From: Methylumidiphilus sp963753955
GTDB taxonomy: Bacteria > Pseudomonadota > Gammaproteobacteria > Methylococcales > Methylococcaceae
Length of the DNA: 64,000 bases
NCBI GenBank assembly: GCA_963753955.1
Contig: CAVWEM010000024.1
Location: 1 to 64,000, forward strand
Direction of reading: 5' to 3'
Below the pieces are notes generated by a model, which made no database searches, was not told the origin of the DNA, and worked only from the letters and a program-made list of their open reading frames with translations. The number at the start of each line of letters is the position of its first letter. Position 1 is the first letter of the stretch. Of this stretch, positions 1 to 8,936 are shown in pieces. Position numbers and translations under genes: made by a program.

Positions 1-1188
1 TCATCACCTATCAGTTTCTCATAACCACTTGAAAGGTCGGCAAAGGGATGCCGTTTTGCAGGCACCGCTTCAGGCGGCGCAAGCCCCGTGTGAGCCAGGA
101 CACCAAACTGCGGTGGAGTTTCCCGAAGCTCCAATGGTTAGGGCCGCTTTGCGCTTGTGTTTTTTTTCGAGTGGGGTCGGGCGGCGCAAAGCATCTTCCC
201 GGCCGACGCGGACACACCAGTGCATCGCCAGCGACATGACGAGGAGCAGCCGCTCCAGGCGGCCGGCATGCTCCAGTTGCGAATCCTCCAGCTCGAAGCC
301 CCGGCCCTTGAAGTCGGAGAACATCGGCTCGATGGCCCAGCGGGCGGTGTGGTCGAGCACCGCGGCCCGCGTCGGGGCGCAGTCCATGGCGATTATCCAC
401 GGCTCCGGATGGCCCGCCTCGTGGAGGATGCCGAGGTTGGTCATGACGCCCTGCGCGAACAGCCGCACCCCCGGCAGGTAGCGCTCAACCACGCCCCGAG
501 CCAGCTCGCCGGTGGCGGTCTCGTCGCCAGGGCCCGGATCCGCCGGCAGGTTGCCTTTCAGCCGCAGGCGGTAGCCCCAGCCGTGGCCACCGGGCCAGGC
601 GAACAGGGGGCGGCCGAGGGGTAGAACCGATCCGCCGACAACAGCGCCTTCGCGCCCTCCGGCAGCCAGGCCAAGGCTTGTTCCAGTAGCTTACGCTGGC
701 CCTCGAAGCCGATGTTGGCCGGACCTTCCTCGGCCAGCCAAGCCAGCGGCAGCGCCCGGTCGCCGACCCCCGGCCCCGCCATCAACACCGCCACGCGGTC
801 GCCCAGCTCGGTCTGGTCCATGCTCAGCAGCACGGTCTGCCCGTTCCGCGCCGCCTTGGACAGCTCTTCCCGTGCAAAAGGCTCCATCACCGCCGTGGCC
901 AGCAGCAACGGGTCCTTCAGCAAGCGCCTTGGCCATTGCTCGCGCATGCCCTGGCGCTCGGTTTCCAGCGGCGGCAGGTTGGCCAGCTCCACCGTGTTCG
1001 GCGTCTGGCCCTCGATCATCGCGCCCACGGCCAGCGACAGTTTCCTCGCCACCGTCTTGCGCAACCCCGGAAGCGCGGCGGCAAGCCCGCGTTCCACTTC
1101 GTCAGCCAGCTTTTTTACAGTCCCCATCGGCCCCTATTGGCAAGAATCGTCTAAATGCGGAAGCCTATCTGAAACTGATAGGTGATGA
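1..1188 (-). mobile_element. IS4-like insertion sequence A
   Basis: The first 18 bases of the window (TCATCACCTATCAGTTTC) are exactly repeated in inverted orientation at 1171-1188. They enclose one transposase gene on the minus strand, so this is a complete IS of about 1.19 kb. The left target duplication would lie outside the window and cannot be checked. The element sits immediately downstream of the umuC 3' end. Confidence 0.85.
11..1127 (-). pseudogene. IS4-family transposase, frameshifted
   Basis: The DDE transposase is split over three reading frames. The N-terminal part (1127 to about 600) contains LLSMDQTE, the first acidic catalytic region. The middle part (492 to about 170) contains the downstream block WAIEPMFSDFKGRGFELEDSQLEH, typical of the YREK-like glutamate region of IS4 transposases. 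The last residues (about 130-11), ending in LPTFQVVMRN, are in a third frame. At least two frameshifts separate these parts, so the copy is unlikely to transpose by itself unless they are sequencing errors. Family assignment is from motif recognition. Confidence 0.8.
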
Positions 1189-1234
1189 GAGCGGTTCCCT
1201 TCGCCTTGCCCGCATTCCGGAAGGCCACGCACAT

Positions 1235-2212
1235 TCATTTTGCGTAGGCGATGGGCAAATCCGCCCAGCGCGTGGTGTAGCGTGGCGAGGGGTAGTTTGC
1301 GCGGGGCCGCCAGTTCTGGCTGAGTCCTTCCGCCGCCAGCCGCAGCTTTCCCCGGCCCAGCTTGGCGTTGATCTGGTCGAGCGTTTGCATCAGGTGTTTC
1401 GATTGGCCGGACGCGCTTTCCGAAGGCCGACAGAACAGATCGATCTGGGCGGTTTGGGGATCGCCCAGCCCCATCAGCATCACCCCTGCCTTCTGGTAGC
1501 GGTAGCCGGGCTTGTAGATTTTCTCCAGCCCACGCACTGCGTGGCCTGACAGCAAGCGGGTGTCGTCGGTCGGTTCGACCAGCGGCACCACGATGCCGGG
1601 ATGGTATTGCGGCTCGCCTTCCTTGTGGGGATTGGTTTGCAGGAACACTTGCAGGGCGCTGGCCACGCTACGTTGCCGTCGCAGTTTTTCGGCGGCGCGG
1701 GCGGTGTAACTTGCCACAGCTTGCCTCAACTCGCCCAGGTCGGTGACCAACTGGCCGAACGAGCGCGAGGAGATGATTTCTTTCTTGGGCTGCGCGACCT
1801 CTTCCAGGCTCAAACAGTACACGCCTCGCAATTCCAGGACAGTCCTTTCGACCACGACGCTGAATTCCCGCCGCAATGCCTTGGGGTCTGCGTCCCGGAG
1901 GTCTTTCACCGTCACGATGCCGCGTTGCGACAGCCGTTCCGCCAAGCGGCAGCCAATGCCCCACACTTCCCCGGCGTCGATGCTGGCCAACAATTCGCCT
2001 TGTTCTTCGACGCTTAATCGGGAAAAATCAAACACGCCCTGATACTGGGGCCGTTTCTTGGCGACGTGGTTTGAGAGCTTCGCCAAGGTTTTGGTGGGCG
2101 CGATGCCGACGCATACCGGCAGTCCTACCCATTGCGCCACCCGCTGGCGGATACGCTGCCCGTATTCGGTCAGGTCGATGGAATCAAAGCCGGTCAGGTC
2201 GAGAAAGGATTC
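1235..2212 (-). pseudogene. umuC: DNA polymerase V subunit UmuC, 3' part
   Basis: This is the C-terminal three quarters (about 325 codons) of a Y-family polymerase. It starts at GAATCCTTTCTCGACCTG (E-S-F-L-D-L) and runs through CVGIAPTKTLAKLSNHVAKK, the fingers/thumb region and the little-finger domain to a normal stop. The missing first 103 codons lie at 7962-8270 in the same orientation. Joining the parts at the shared six bases gives one uninterrupted frame of about 425 codons, the usual UmuC length. An internal ATG at 2140 could start a 301-aa fragment, but it would lack the catalytic acidic residues supplied by the N-terminal part, so no polymerase is expected. Confidence 0.92.
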
Positions 2213-2223
2213 TTATGATTACC
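2207..2223. repeat. GInT left junction: 6-bp direct repeat plus terminal inverted repeat
   Basis: GGATTC at 2207-2212 is umuC sequence (GAATCC on the coding strand, Glu-Ser of the YSIDES motif). It is followed by the element end TTATGATTACC. It pairs with the right junction at 7951-7967. Confidence 0.85.
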
Positions 2224-2474
2224 ATCAAGCATTAAGTTAAGGGAGAGATCAAGAAACTGCGCAAATTTCGATTCGCTGATCACCGACCAATGGCTTCAAG
2301 TGTAAACAACCGCTCTGTGGGAGCGGCCAATCACAAGCTTCAGGATAACGTTGGGGCCTTGGTCAATTGGCGCGGAAGCGCGGAGCGCTTAGAGGCGCAG
2401 AGGGGTCTGTCGTGATTCTCCCTGATGCGCTCTGCAAGGACCGGTCAGCGGCCACGCCTTACTCCCTCCAGCCA
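2224..2474. other. Non-coding terminal segment of the GInT-like element
   Basis: About 250 bases between the element end and the ginD stop hold no convincing gene. A short end segment without genes is a feature reported for GInT islands, where it is AT-rich; here only the outer part (2215-2345) looks AT-richer. Confidence 0.5.
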
Positions 2475-2939
2475 TTAGTTGAACTGGCGCTGCCGATCTA
2501 TCCGGGGGAGAGGAGCATCCAAAATGTCGGCGGTGAGACCGCGGCTGCTCGCGTTGTAGGCCCAGCGGGCGAACCGCTCCAGGAGCAGATCCCGTTCCTT
2601 CGTCAGCTGAGCGATGCGCTGGTTAAGCCTTGCGACCTGCGCCCGCTCGCTTTCGGAGCCTGCGTCGGCAAGGCGCGGCAATGCCGATGGCGCTTCTGGC
2701 TCAGGCGGCCGGCGCAGCGCCTGGTAGGCCAAATAGGCCGAGCGGATACCGCCGTGGTTGTGGAGGGTTTGCCGCGCATACTCGATTCCCTTGGCCTCTT
2801 GGATGCCTTTGATCAAGGCGGGCCATGTGAGGCGACCTTTCCAATTATTGATGATGGAGAGCGCGGCCTCGACAATCTCAGGCGTGACGTTCGGACTGCG
2901 CTTCGACGCCTTGGTCTTGGCTGATGGCTTCTTGGGCAT
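2475..2939 (-). CDS. GinD-like small protein of the three-integrase element
   Basis: A 154-aa basic protein begins MPKKPSAKTKASKRSPN. It has a predicted helical middle (VEAALSIINNWKGRLTWPALIKGIQ...) that resembles a small DNA-binding helix-turn-helix, then a coiled-coil-like stretch (ARLNQRIAQLTKERDLLLERFARWAY). Its start overlaps the end of the upstream integrase gene by about 60 bases, which suggests translational coupling. In GInTs the fourth gene, ginD, is a small helix-loop-helix protein needed for integration and excision. The assignment rests on position, size and charge, not on a recognised catalytic motif. Confidence 0.7.
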   Translation of the reverse strand: MPKKPSAKTKASKRSPNVTPEIVEAALSIINNWKGRLTWPALIKGIQEAKGIEYARQTLHNHGGIRSAYLAYQALRRPPEPEAPSALPRLADAGSESERAQVARLNQRIAQLTKERDLLLERFARWAYNASSRGLTADILDAPLPRIDRQRQFN

Positions 2940-4929
2940 GATTTCCTCCGGGAAGTGAGGTGGCGACCAGGGCGTGTGGTCTGTCGAGTGGCGGGACAGC
3001 TGAACGGCCGAGCCGGTCGGAGACCGCTTGTTCGGGCAGCGTGTAGCGGCCGGCTCGCGTGAGTTGAACGACAGTTCCGACGGGAATTTCCGGGTTCGTC
3101 AGGATGGCTAGGAGCTGTTCCAACCGAGCCACGGTGAGACCATGTGCATCGAACCATTCCTGGGCGCCTTCATAGTTTTCGGCCAATGCTTCGCATGCCT
3201 TCTGAAGGCTGGATTTCGCCTGTTCGAGCATCACGCAGACCCGCTTCGTCTTAGCTTCGTCGCCCTTGAGGCAGACATGTTCTATGCAATTGATGCAATC
3301 CATAAAAAGAGAACAGGGTGATTGGGCGAAGTCATGGATACAGAAGCCAAGCGCGGTGGCGTGGGCGTTCGGAATGGCCATCTCGGCGAACGCCTCCCGT
3401 GATACCGGTAGGTTGCGGGGGATGTTCGCGATTGCTCCGCGGCCTCGGCCACCGATGACTTGCCGCAGTCGTGTGACGATTTCTGCGCTGGACTCGTGAT
3501 CATACGCCCGGTTCTGGGACAGGTTCTTCCGTCCGCTCCATTGGGCTATGTCCCACTCTGACAGTCCGCCCTTGAGGGCAAGGGTGTTGAGCCAGTGGCG
3601 GAACTGGTGCGTCTTGGCGCCTACAGGATGCTCCGGGGTCGAGAGGCCAAGGCGTTCGAAGATGCTTCGCGCCCGACCGCGCTTGGTGTCGCGCCCGGCG
3701 AGTGCTATCAGGACCTGGTCGTAGCGTACCGCTTGGAACATGCAACTCCAGGTCGGATGGTTCTCTCGGAAAAACCCGCATGGAACAACGAACAAGGCTT
3801 CTGAGAACTTGAGGTTCGTTCTCTTGTCGAGGTGCGGGAAGTCCTCTGGCAGCAAACTGATGATGGCTTTTTCGATGTCCTCGAAGCGGAGTTGGGCCGT
3901 CGATCCCCCGCGTTGTATGAACCGGCCTTCTACGGGGAGCACGCCATGTTTGGAGCAGAACCGTTCAATACTTTTGTGGTCGGTGATGCGGGTGATCTCG
4001 CTGATCTCGTCGACGGTCAGGAGGGTATGTTTACGCAGATGCTCTTGGTGTGTCGGAAGGTAAAGACGACCGGGGTTCGCCTCGTACCAAGCCGCCATCC
4101 GGCGCGCCTTGGCAGTGTGGATCTTCAAGCGTCGAACCGCCTCGCGCACGACATCGACCATTGACGGAACGATCCATTTGGTGTGATCGTGGAACCCCTT
4201 CGAACCCCTACAGCGAAGGCCATAGGACGGCTTTCCTTCCCAGTCCGCCTGCGTCTCACAGTCCGCGCCAAGGGATAGTACCTCGTTGATCCGGTCAGGG
4301 GCTGAACAGAGCAGGGCGAAGATGGACGTCTCGACCACTTCGCGGGGACGTTCCGCGAGGTTGAATGCCAGCGCCAGGGCATCAAGCACGTCCTGCGATG
4401 GAATTTTAGCCAGACGACGAGCCTCGAACTCCGGCCCGACGCGCTGCATGAGCCTAGGAGAAATGCCCACACCGTGCTTCCAATCCGGCGGCGCCGAAAG
4501 CGCCAGCCTCTTTTCGAAGAGGAAGCGGGAGATGCTGCACAGCCGCTCACCCACTTGCGACACCGTGGACGGCGCTACCCGCTCGCGGAGCACCTGTATC
4601 GCACGATCCAGAGTATAGGGATTGATCAGCGTTAGGTCGGGCTGCCCTTGCTCGGCGACCGCGACGTAGATGGCGCGGAATGCCTCGATATCCCTGTGGG
4701 GAGGATATTTTCGTGCCGTGATGGATGCGTTGTAGCGGATGTACGCCTTGACGCCGTCGCTGAACGGCGGCGGCATTGGATGCCCTGCAACGCCGGGTTT
4801 CTCCGCGAACTGGGTAAACAGGAGCTTGATGCGCCGGTCGCCCCTCCCCCGCACATCGAAATGTCCGGTGACGTCCCACTCCTGGCCGTCCCATGGCAAT
4901 CGGGGCCGAACGTCGAGAGGGAACGGCAA
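2878..4929 (-). CDS. Tyrosine recombinase, third of trio (GinC-like)
   Basis: A 683-aa site-specific recombinase, long for the family. Visible active-site elements are an Arg-I region (CSAPDRINEVLSLG, about residue 215), a HxxR box (HQFRHWLNTLA, about residue 450) and the terminal block AQWSGRKNLSQNRAYDHES containing the nucleophilic tyrosine. The usual His of that block (GHxx) is Arg here. After the catalytic domain there is a cysteine-rich patch (CxxC-type spacing around CINCIEHVC) that may bind metal. It is the third gene of the leftward operon and is followed with overlap by the small GinD-like gene. Confidence 0.85.
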   Translation of the reverse strand: MPFPLDVRPRLPWDGQEWDVTGHFDVRGRGDRRIKLLFTQFAEKPGVAGHPMPPPFSDGVKAYIRYNASITARKYPPHRDIEAFRAIYVAVAEQGQPDLTLINPYTLDRAIQVLRERVAPSTVSQVGERLCSISRFLFEKRLALSAPPDWKHGVGISPRLMQRVGPEFEARRLAKIPSQDVLDALALAFNLAERPREVVETSIFALLCSAPDRINEVLSLGADCETQADWEGKPSYGLRCRGSKGFHDHTKWIVPSMVDVVREAVRRLKIHTAKARRMAAWYEANPGRLYLPTHQEHLRKHTLLTVDEISEITRITDHKSIERFCSKHGVLPVEGRFIQRGGSTAQLRFEDIEKAIISLLPEDFPHLDKRTNLKFSEALFVVPCGFFRENHPTWSCMFQAVRYDQVLIALAGRDTKRGRARSIFERLGLSTPEHPVGAKTHQFRHWLNTLALKGGLSEWDIAQWSGRKNLSQNRAYDHESSAEIVTRLRQVIGGRGRGAIANIPRNLPVSREAFAEMAIPNAHATALGFCIHDFAQSPCSLFMDCINCIEHVCLKGDEAKTKRVCVMLEQAKSSLQKACEALAENYEGAQEWFDAHGLTVARLEQLLAILTNPEIPVGTVVQLTRAGRYTLPEQAVSDRLGRSAVPPLDRPHALVATSLPGGNHAQEAISQDQGVEAQSERHA

Positions 4930-5002
4930 TGCTGAATGAAGGCCGCCAGATTTTCACGGGCGGTCACTTCAGCCTGGGAAGTAAAAGGAACGACGGTCGA
5001 CA

Positions 5003-6352
5003 TCATTCGGCCTTTTCGATGCCGCAGCATGCCTGGATCTTCAGGACAACGTCAGCGACGGCGAGGATGGTTTCGTCATTGACCGCCACGATTCGGCTGG
5101 AAGCCGATTGCGAGAGGATCTCGCGCTGTTCGAGTAGCATCGCGAGGATTTCTTCGTGGGGGCCGTCTTCCCACGGATAGAAATGCAGACATGTGTAACA
5201 AGCAATGGGAGCGGCCATGGCGCAGAACGCATGCTTGCCGCATCCACCAAGGTGCTTCGGCGCTTCGCCGCCTACGGTGACGCCGAATACATGGCGGGCT
5301 ATATTGAGGTCCTGTTCCTCACCCGGGCGCGCGATTTTTCCGGCGAATCGTTGAGCCAAGGGGGCGAGTTGGAAAGCCAGCGCCCGGTCGATGCGCTCGA
5401 GCATTTCAGGGCGAGCTTCGATGTAAGGCGCTGCCGCCGAGGCGTCGGAGTGATCCAACAACTCGGCGATGACAAGAGCACCCTTTCCTTCGGCCGCAGC
5501 GCGGGTTCCGAGGGTTCTGCGTGAGCGTGTCGCATTGGCATTGAGAGGCGCGCCGGTGCGCTCTGACGCGACCCCCAGGTGCTCGATAGTCTTGATAATG
5601 ATGTTGGTGATTTGGGTGGCCGATGCACGGTTCGGCCCATGGTTCCCGTCTCCCAATGAGGCATCCGCCCGGTAGGAGGGAAAGAGCGGGGCGTCTTCGG
5701 GATCGCGCCCCGTTTCGACGGCGTCCTGTCGGACCTTGGTGGCGAGGGCCTCCAGCACCGCGCCGAATGCCGGTGTTAACGGTCGATGTCGAACTTCCCT
5801 GCTGGTCGTCATCCTCTGCTTGATGCGAGGCACCCGGAGGAGGTAGTGGCGGGCCCCATCCGCACTCTCGGTCACGATAAGATCTTTGGTCCGAAGCAGG
5901 CTAATCTGCAGCGGGCGAGGGGCGATGGTCAGGGACAGTAGCGCCATCGCGTAGGCCTGGGTCGAGATATCCCCCGTGGCGAACCTGGCATGCAGAGCGG
6001 ACTGGATACCGGCGAACTCGAGCTCGCTGTAGGCGCCCTGGATAGGGCACCTGACGCGCACGGCGCGCCCCGACCGTGTCCCGCCCGGCTGGCGGTTCGC
6101 TTCGCGGGCGTACTCGAGCGTTTGTTTTGAGATGCCGGGAAGCCCGAGGTTTCCCCAGTGCCGGATGACGATGTTGGCGATTGGCACCCATCCGGCGCGG
6201 TCTTCCCCGGCGCTTTGCTTGTAATTGATGATGTCGTTGATCGTGATTTCGTCAGCGCCAGGGTGCCCATCCGCAATGAACCGCAAGAATCGAAGCATCC
6301 TTGTCTGGTACGTGGCAGCGGTGCCGACCTTGTACACGGCGACGAGGTTCAT
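5003..6352 (-). CDS. Tyrosine recombinase, second of trio (GinB-like), N-terminus frame-broken by a repeat
   Basis: From ATG 6352 it encodes 449 aa with a typical N-terminal SAM-like DNA-binding region (GTAATYQTRMLRFLRFIADG) and a catalytic domain with an Arg-I-like region and a HxxR-like segment around NATRSRRTLGTRAAAEG. The block AELLDHSDASAAAPYIEA carries the terminal His and Tyr. A cysteine-rich C-terminus (CGKHAFCAM..ACYTCLHF) follows. Coding potential continues upstream of 6352 in the same frame (FTFKALDLSEELLSAFKRCS). The natural start is probably ATG 6555, which overlaps the ginA stop, but a (GCCC)5 tract at 6417-6436 puts that start out of frame. The protein may therefore be switched or truncated here. 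Confidence 0.82.
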   Translation of the reverse strand: MNLVAVYKVGTAATYQTRMLRFLRFIADGHPGADEITINDIINYKQSAGEDRAGWVPIANIVIRHWGNLGLPGISKQTLEYAREANRQPGGTRSGRAVRVRCPIQGAYSELEFAGIQSALHARFATGDISTQAYAMALLSLTIAPRPLQISLLRTKDLIVTESADGARHYLLRVPRIKQRMTTSREVRHRPLTPAFGAVLEALATKVRQDAVETGRDPEDAPLFPSYRADASLGDGNHGPNRASATQITNIIIKTIEHLGVASERTGAPLNANATRSRRTLGTRAAAEGKGALVIAELLDHSDASAAAPYIEARPEMLERIDRALAFQLAPLAQRFAGKIARPGEEQDLNIARHVFGVTVGGEAPKHLGGCGKHAFCAMAAPIACYTCLHFYPWEDGPHEEILAMLLEQREILSQSASSRIVAVNDETILAVADVVLKIQACCGIEKAE

Positions 6353-6416
6353 ACTGCACCGCTTGAAGGCAGATAGCAGCTCTTCGGAAAGGTCGAGGGC
6401 TTTAAATGTGAAAATT

Positions 6417-6436
6417 GCCCGCCCGCCCGCCCGCCC
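6417..6436. repeat. Tetranucleotide tract (GCCC)5 inside the ginB leader
   Basis: Five perfect copies of GCCC (GGGC on the coding strand) lie between the ATG at 6555 and the main ginB frame. With five copies the upstream start runs into a stop near 6349. Three or six copies would fuse the 6555 start to the full integrase frame. Such tracts change length by slipped-strand replication. Confidence 0.85.
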
Positions 6437-6547
6437 TCAGACAGGAGATGCCATTCGTTCGCCCTCGGATCGTAATGCTGGCCGTCGATGGTCGTCGCAT
6501 CGCTCGGCGAGTCACAGGCGGCGGCAGGGGGCACCACGCCAAGCCTG

Positions 6548-7873
6548 TCATTCATCGTTGGCCCCTTGCCCCATGAATTTCTCTTGTATCTTCAAGGAGT
6601 ACTCGGCCGCTTTCTTGCGGGTCCGCCGCCTCTGATACTTCTCGGCAGTCTTGGAGTTGTCAGACCACCCCATGGCTTCGTTCCGGATGCGGCGCTCCTC
6701 TTCGCTCGACAGGGAGGCCTCGTCGGCCAAGTCCGAGAACTCCTCGTTCCAGACGTGACGGAGGACATGCATCGACAGGCACTTGCCGGCCTTCGGGCAT
6801 TTCCGCCTGAGAACCGCGAAGACCTTGGTCAGGGAAGACGTAGACATCGGCTTTCCGTCCCGAGCAATGAGGAGGAATCCGTGCCGCCGCGCGGCGGGGA
6901 TCGTAGCCCTGGCGCGGATGTAATTGATCGTCAAAAGCGCGAGAGCTTCGCCCAGGTGGACAACGCGCCCCTTCGTCTTGGCCGTTGGCTGGCGACGCCG
7001 GGGATCTTTTTTGTTGTCGGGCTGGCGCGTGATCGTCGCACGCAGGAATTGGGTTTCGACCTGCTTGACCGTCATCGAGAGGAGTTCGCCGCGCCGCAAG
7101 CCGACACCAAGGCCCCAGTGGACGATCAACTGATTGCGAAGACGGACGAACGGGGCGGACCACGGGTTATCCGGACTCGCCGGGTCAACAACGCGAACCA
7201 GTTCCGCCCTTTCTTCGGGCGAGATCGCCTCCCGGCTCCGGGCCGCGACCCTTGGAACACTTGCCTCCAAGGCCCTCAGGGTTTCATTGGCCCGTTCCAT
7301 ATAGGCGGCGTGCTCCAGGGGGGCGGCGAGGTGGGAAGCCTCCCGCTGACAGAGCCAGCGAAGATAGGCTATCGCGTAGCGAAGCCGGATGGCCTTGGTA
7401 TTCTGGTCCACGCTCGGCAAGTGGCTGGCTGTGGGTAATCGTCTTGTGAACCGAAGGGCATTGGCCTGACGTCCTGCCAACCGAGAGGCCTCTCGGCTTT
7501 GCGTTCCTGGCTTGTGGTTGATCAAGAGCAGAGGCGTTCCGGCGTATCGGGCAAGGTCGTCGACCTCGTCGATGCTGAGAAATTTCCCTTCCCCCCGCAC
7601 CCGAGTTCCCAAGTCGATTCCCCTATGGTCGACGAAAAGGCAAAGGATCATGACGCCTCGAAGCACCTGCTCAATGGTGTTGGTGGCTTCATTGGCGTTG
7701 CGGTACTTGGAAAGTGCAAACACGGTTGGGTCGAACAGGGGACTCCCCGACTCATTGTCGACAAGCACGGGAAAGCGTTCGCCACTTTCGAAAACCGCCG
7801 TTTCGATCCGGTATGCGCGGGATGTTATCGAGAATTTGTCGAGGTGTCTCATACCGATCAGAGAATGAAGCAA
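6548..7873 (-). CDS. Tyrosine recombinase, first of trio (GinA-like)
   Basis: A 441-aa phage-integrase-family protein. The N-terminal part is a DNA-binding region. The catalytic domain shows Arg-I in GVGLRRGELLSMTVKQVE (about residue 260), a HVLRHVWNEEF HxxR-type box (about residue 365) and a terminal block with MGWSDNSKTAEKYQRR holding the tyrosine. It is the first gene of the operon; its stop overlaps the ATG at 6555 that would start the full-length second integrase. In GInTs all three integrases are required, so this gene works with its two neighbours in integration and excision. Confidence 0.87.
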   Translation of the reverse strand: MLHSLIGMRHLDKFSITSRAYRIETAVFESGERFPVLVDNESGSPLFDPTVFALSKYRNANEATNTIEQVLRGVMILCLFVDHRGIDLGTRVRGEGKFLSIDEVDDLARYAGTPLLLINHKPGTQSREASRLAGRQANALRFTRRLPTASHLPSVDQNTKAIRLRYAIAYLRWLCQREASHLAAPLEHAAYMERANETLRALEASVPRVAARSREAISPEERAELVRVVDPASPDNPWSAPFVRLRNQLIVHWGLGVGLRRGELLSMTVKQVETQFLRATITRQPDNKKDPRRRQPTAKTKGRVVHLGEALALLTINYIRARATIPAARRHGFLLIARDGKPMSTSSLTKVFAVLRRKCPKAGKCLSMHVLRHVWNEEFSDLADEASLSSEEERRIRNEAMGWSDNSKTAEKYQRRRTRKKAAEYSLKIQEKFMGQGANDE

Positions 7874-7950
7874 TCCCCGAAAGTGTCAACTAGATTACGA
7901 CACAGGTTCTGACGCGGGTTTCGCGAGATATGATGACACCTTGGGGCGGA

Positions 7951-7967
7951 GGTAATCTTACGGATTC
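7951..7967. repeat. GInT right junction: terminal inverted repeat plus 6-bp direct repeat
   Basis: The element end GGTAATCTTAC (7951-7961) is followed by GGATTC (7962-7967), which is the GAATCC of the umuC codons Glu-Ser. It is the partner of the junction at 2207-2223. Confidence 0.85.
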
Positions 7968-8270
7968 GTCGATGGAGTAAACTTCCTGCCTCGGGCTGAA
8001 TTGGCTTAGCACCCACATGAATCGCTGGGACAGGTCGCCGTATAAGGCGTAATTGCTGGATAGCGCGACGATGCCGTGTTGACGCGCCAACTCGCGCAGT
8101 TGGAACCAAGGCGTTCCCATTTTCACGCCCAAGGCTTTAATTTCACTCGAACGGGCTACGCAGCAACCATCTCCGTTGGAAAGCACGACGACCGGCCTGC
8201 CCTTCAGGCTCGGGTCGAACACCCGGTGGCAGGAGACGTAGAAATTGTTCGCATCGACCAAGGCGAACAT
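7962..8270 (-). pseudogene. umuC: DNA polymerase V subunit UmuC, 5' part
   Basis: The first 103 codons of UmuC begin MFALVDANNFYVSC, containing the first catalytic aspartate region, and run to EVYSIDES, the second catalytic Asp-Glu motif, where the mobile element interrupts the gene. Beyond the junction the frame runs about 20 unrelated codons into the element. The start lies 10 bases after the umuD stop with AAGGA as ribosome binding site, so the genes formed a normal umuDC operon. The remainder is at 1235-2212. Confidence 0.92.
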
Positions 8271-8280
8271 CGGGCATCCT

Positions 8281-8763
8281 TCAGCGCAGATTGTGGACGA
8301 CGTTGGTCACCGCGCCCCACACCACCAATTGGCTTTCCTCATTGATGGGGATGGCGCGGTAGGCGGGGTTTTCGGCCCGCAGGGAAATCTCGCCGTTTTT
8401 GCGGTACAGTCGTTTGACGGTCAGCTCGCCATGGATTTCGGCGATGACGATACTGCCGTGCTGGGGCGTCAACGATTTGTCCACGATCAGCAAATCGCCG
8501 TCATGGATGCCCGCGCCGACCATCGAATCGCCCTGCACCCGCAAAAAGAAAGTCGCCTCGGGCCGTGAGACGAAATGCTCGTCCAACGACAACTTGCCTT
8601 CCACGTAATCATCGGCGGGCGAGGGAAAACCGGCGGAAATGCGGCTTAGGAACAGCGGCAGGCGCAGCCGTTCGGCGTTGGCGTCGGCCTGGCCCAGCAC
8701 GACGACATTGGCGAGCGAGGACAAACGTTCGGTTTTACGGATGAAGGAAATGGGAGCGTTCAT
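8281..8763 (-). CDS. umuD: UmuD-like self-cleaving SOS protein
   Basis: A 160-aa peptidase S24/LexA-like protein. The cleavage region is SAGFPSPADDY (Ala-Gly site). The catalytic serine is in VQGDSMVGAGI (about residue 81) and the lysine in GELTVKRLYR (about residue 118). In other bacteria RecA filaments trigger cleavage and UmuD' joins UmuC to form translesion polymerase V. Here its partner umuC is disrupted, so UmuD is probably orphaned unless another umuC exists. I could not find a clear LexA box in the upstream bases. Confidence 0.93.
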   Translation of the reverse strand: MNAPISFIRKTERLSSLANVVVLGQADANAERLRLPLFLSRISAGFPSPADDYVEGKLSLDEHFVSRPEATFFLRVQGDSMVGAGIHDGDLLIVDKSLTPQHGSIVIAEIHGELTVKRLYRKNGEISLRAENPAYRAIPINEESQLVVWGAVTNVVHNLR

Positions 8764-8936
8764 CTTCGGTCGGTTGTCGAATGGCGGCTGGGGTCGGAAG
8801 TTATAACAGCAAACCGGGCGGGCCTAAAGGGGCCTGGGGCAGAAAATCACGAGGCGAAAAACCATGTGTAGGCATTTGTTTTCCACCACGGGGTTGCAGG
8901 CAGTCCCCGCGCATCGGGTTCAAAGGATTTGAAGCC

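Larger units (their letters stand above)
2213..7961 (-). mobile_element. GInT-like three-integrase element inserted in umuC
   Basis: A 5.75-kb insertion splits umuC exactly between two copies of GGATTC (2207-2212 and 7962-7967). Just inside are imperfect inverted repeats, TTATGATTACC at 2213-2223 and GGTAATCTTAC at 7951-7961 (9 of 11 positions match when inverted). It encodes three tyrosine recombinases and a small protein in one leftward operon. This matches the published GInT design: ginABCD, a 6-nt core flanked by imperfect inverted repeats, and a short terminal non-coding segment. RulB/UmuC genes are known insertion targets for related elements in Pseudomonas. Unlike described GInTs I see no cargo genes. 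Confidence 0.85.

Noticed and set aside
1235..2140. umuC 3' part as a functional gene starting at ATG 2140
   Set aside because: It lacks the first 103 codons with catalytic acidic residues and any visible promoter.
8764..8830. Possible LexA box upstream of umuD
   Set aside because: A CTGT half-site occurs (CTGTTATAACTT on the minus strand) but no matching ACAG at the right distance, so I do not annotate SOS control.
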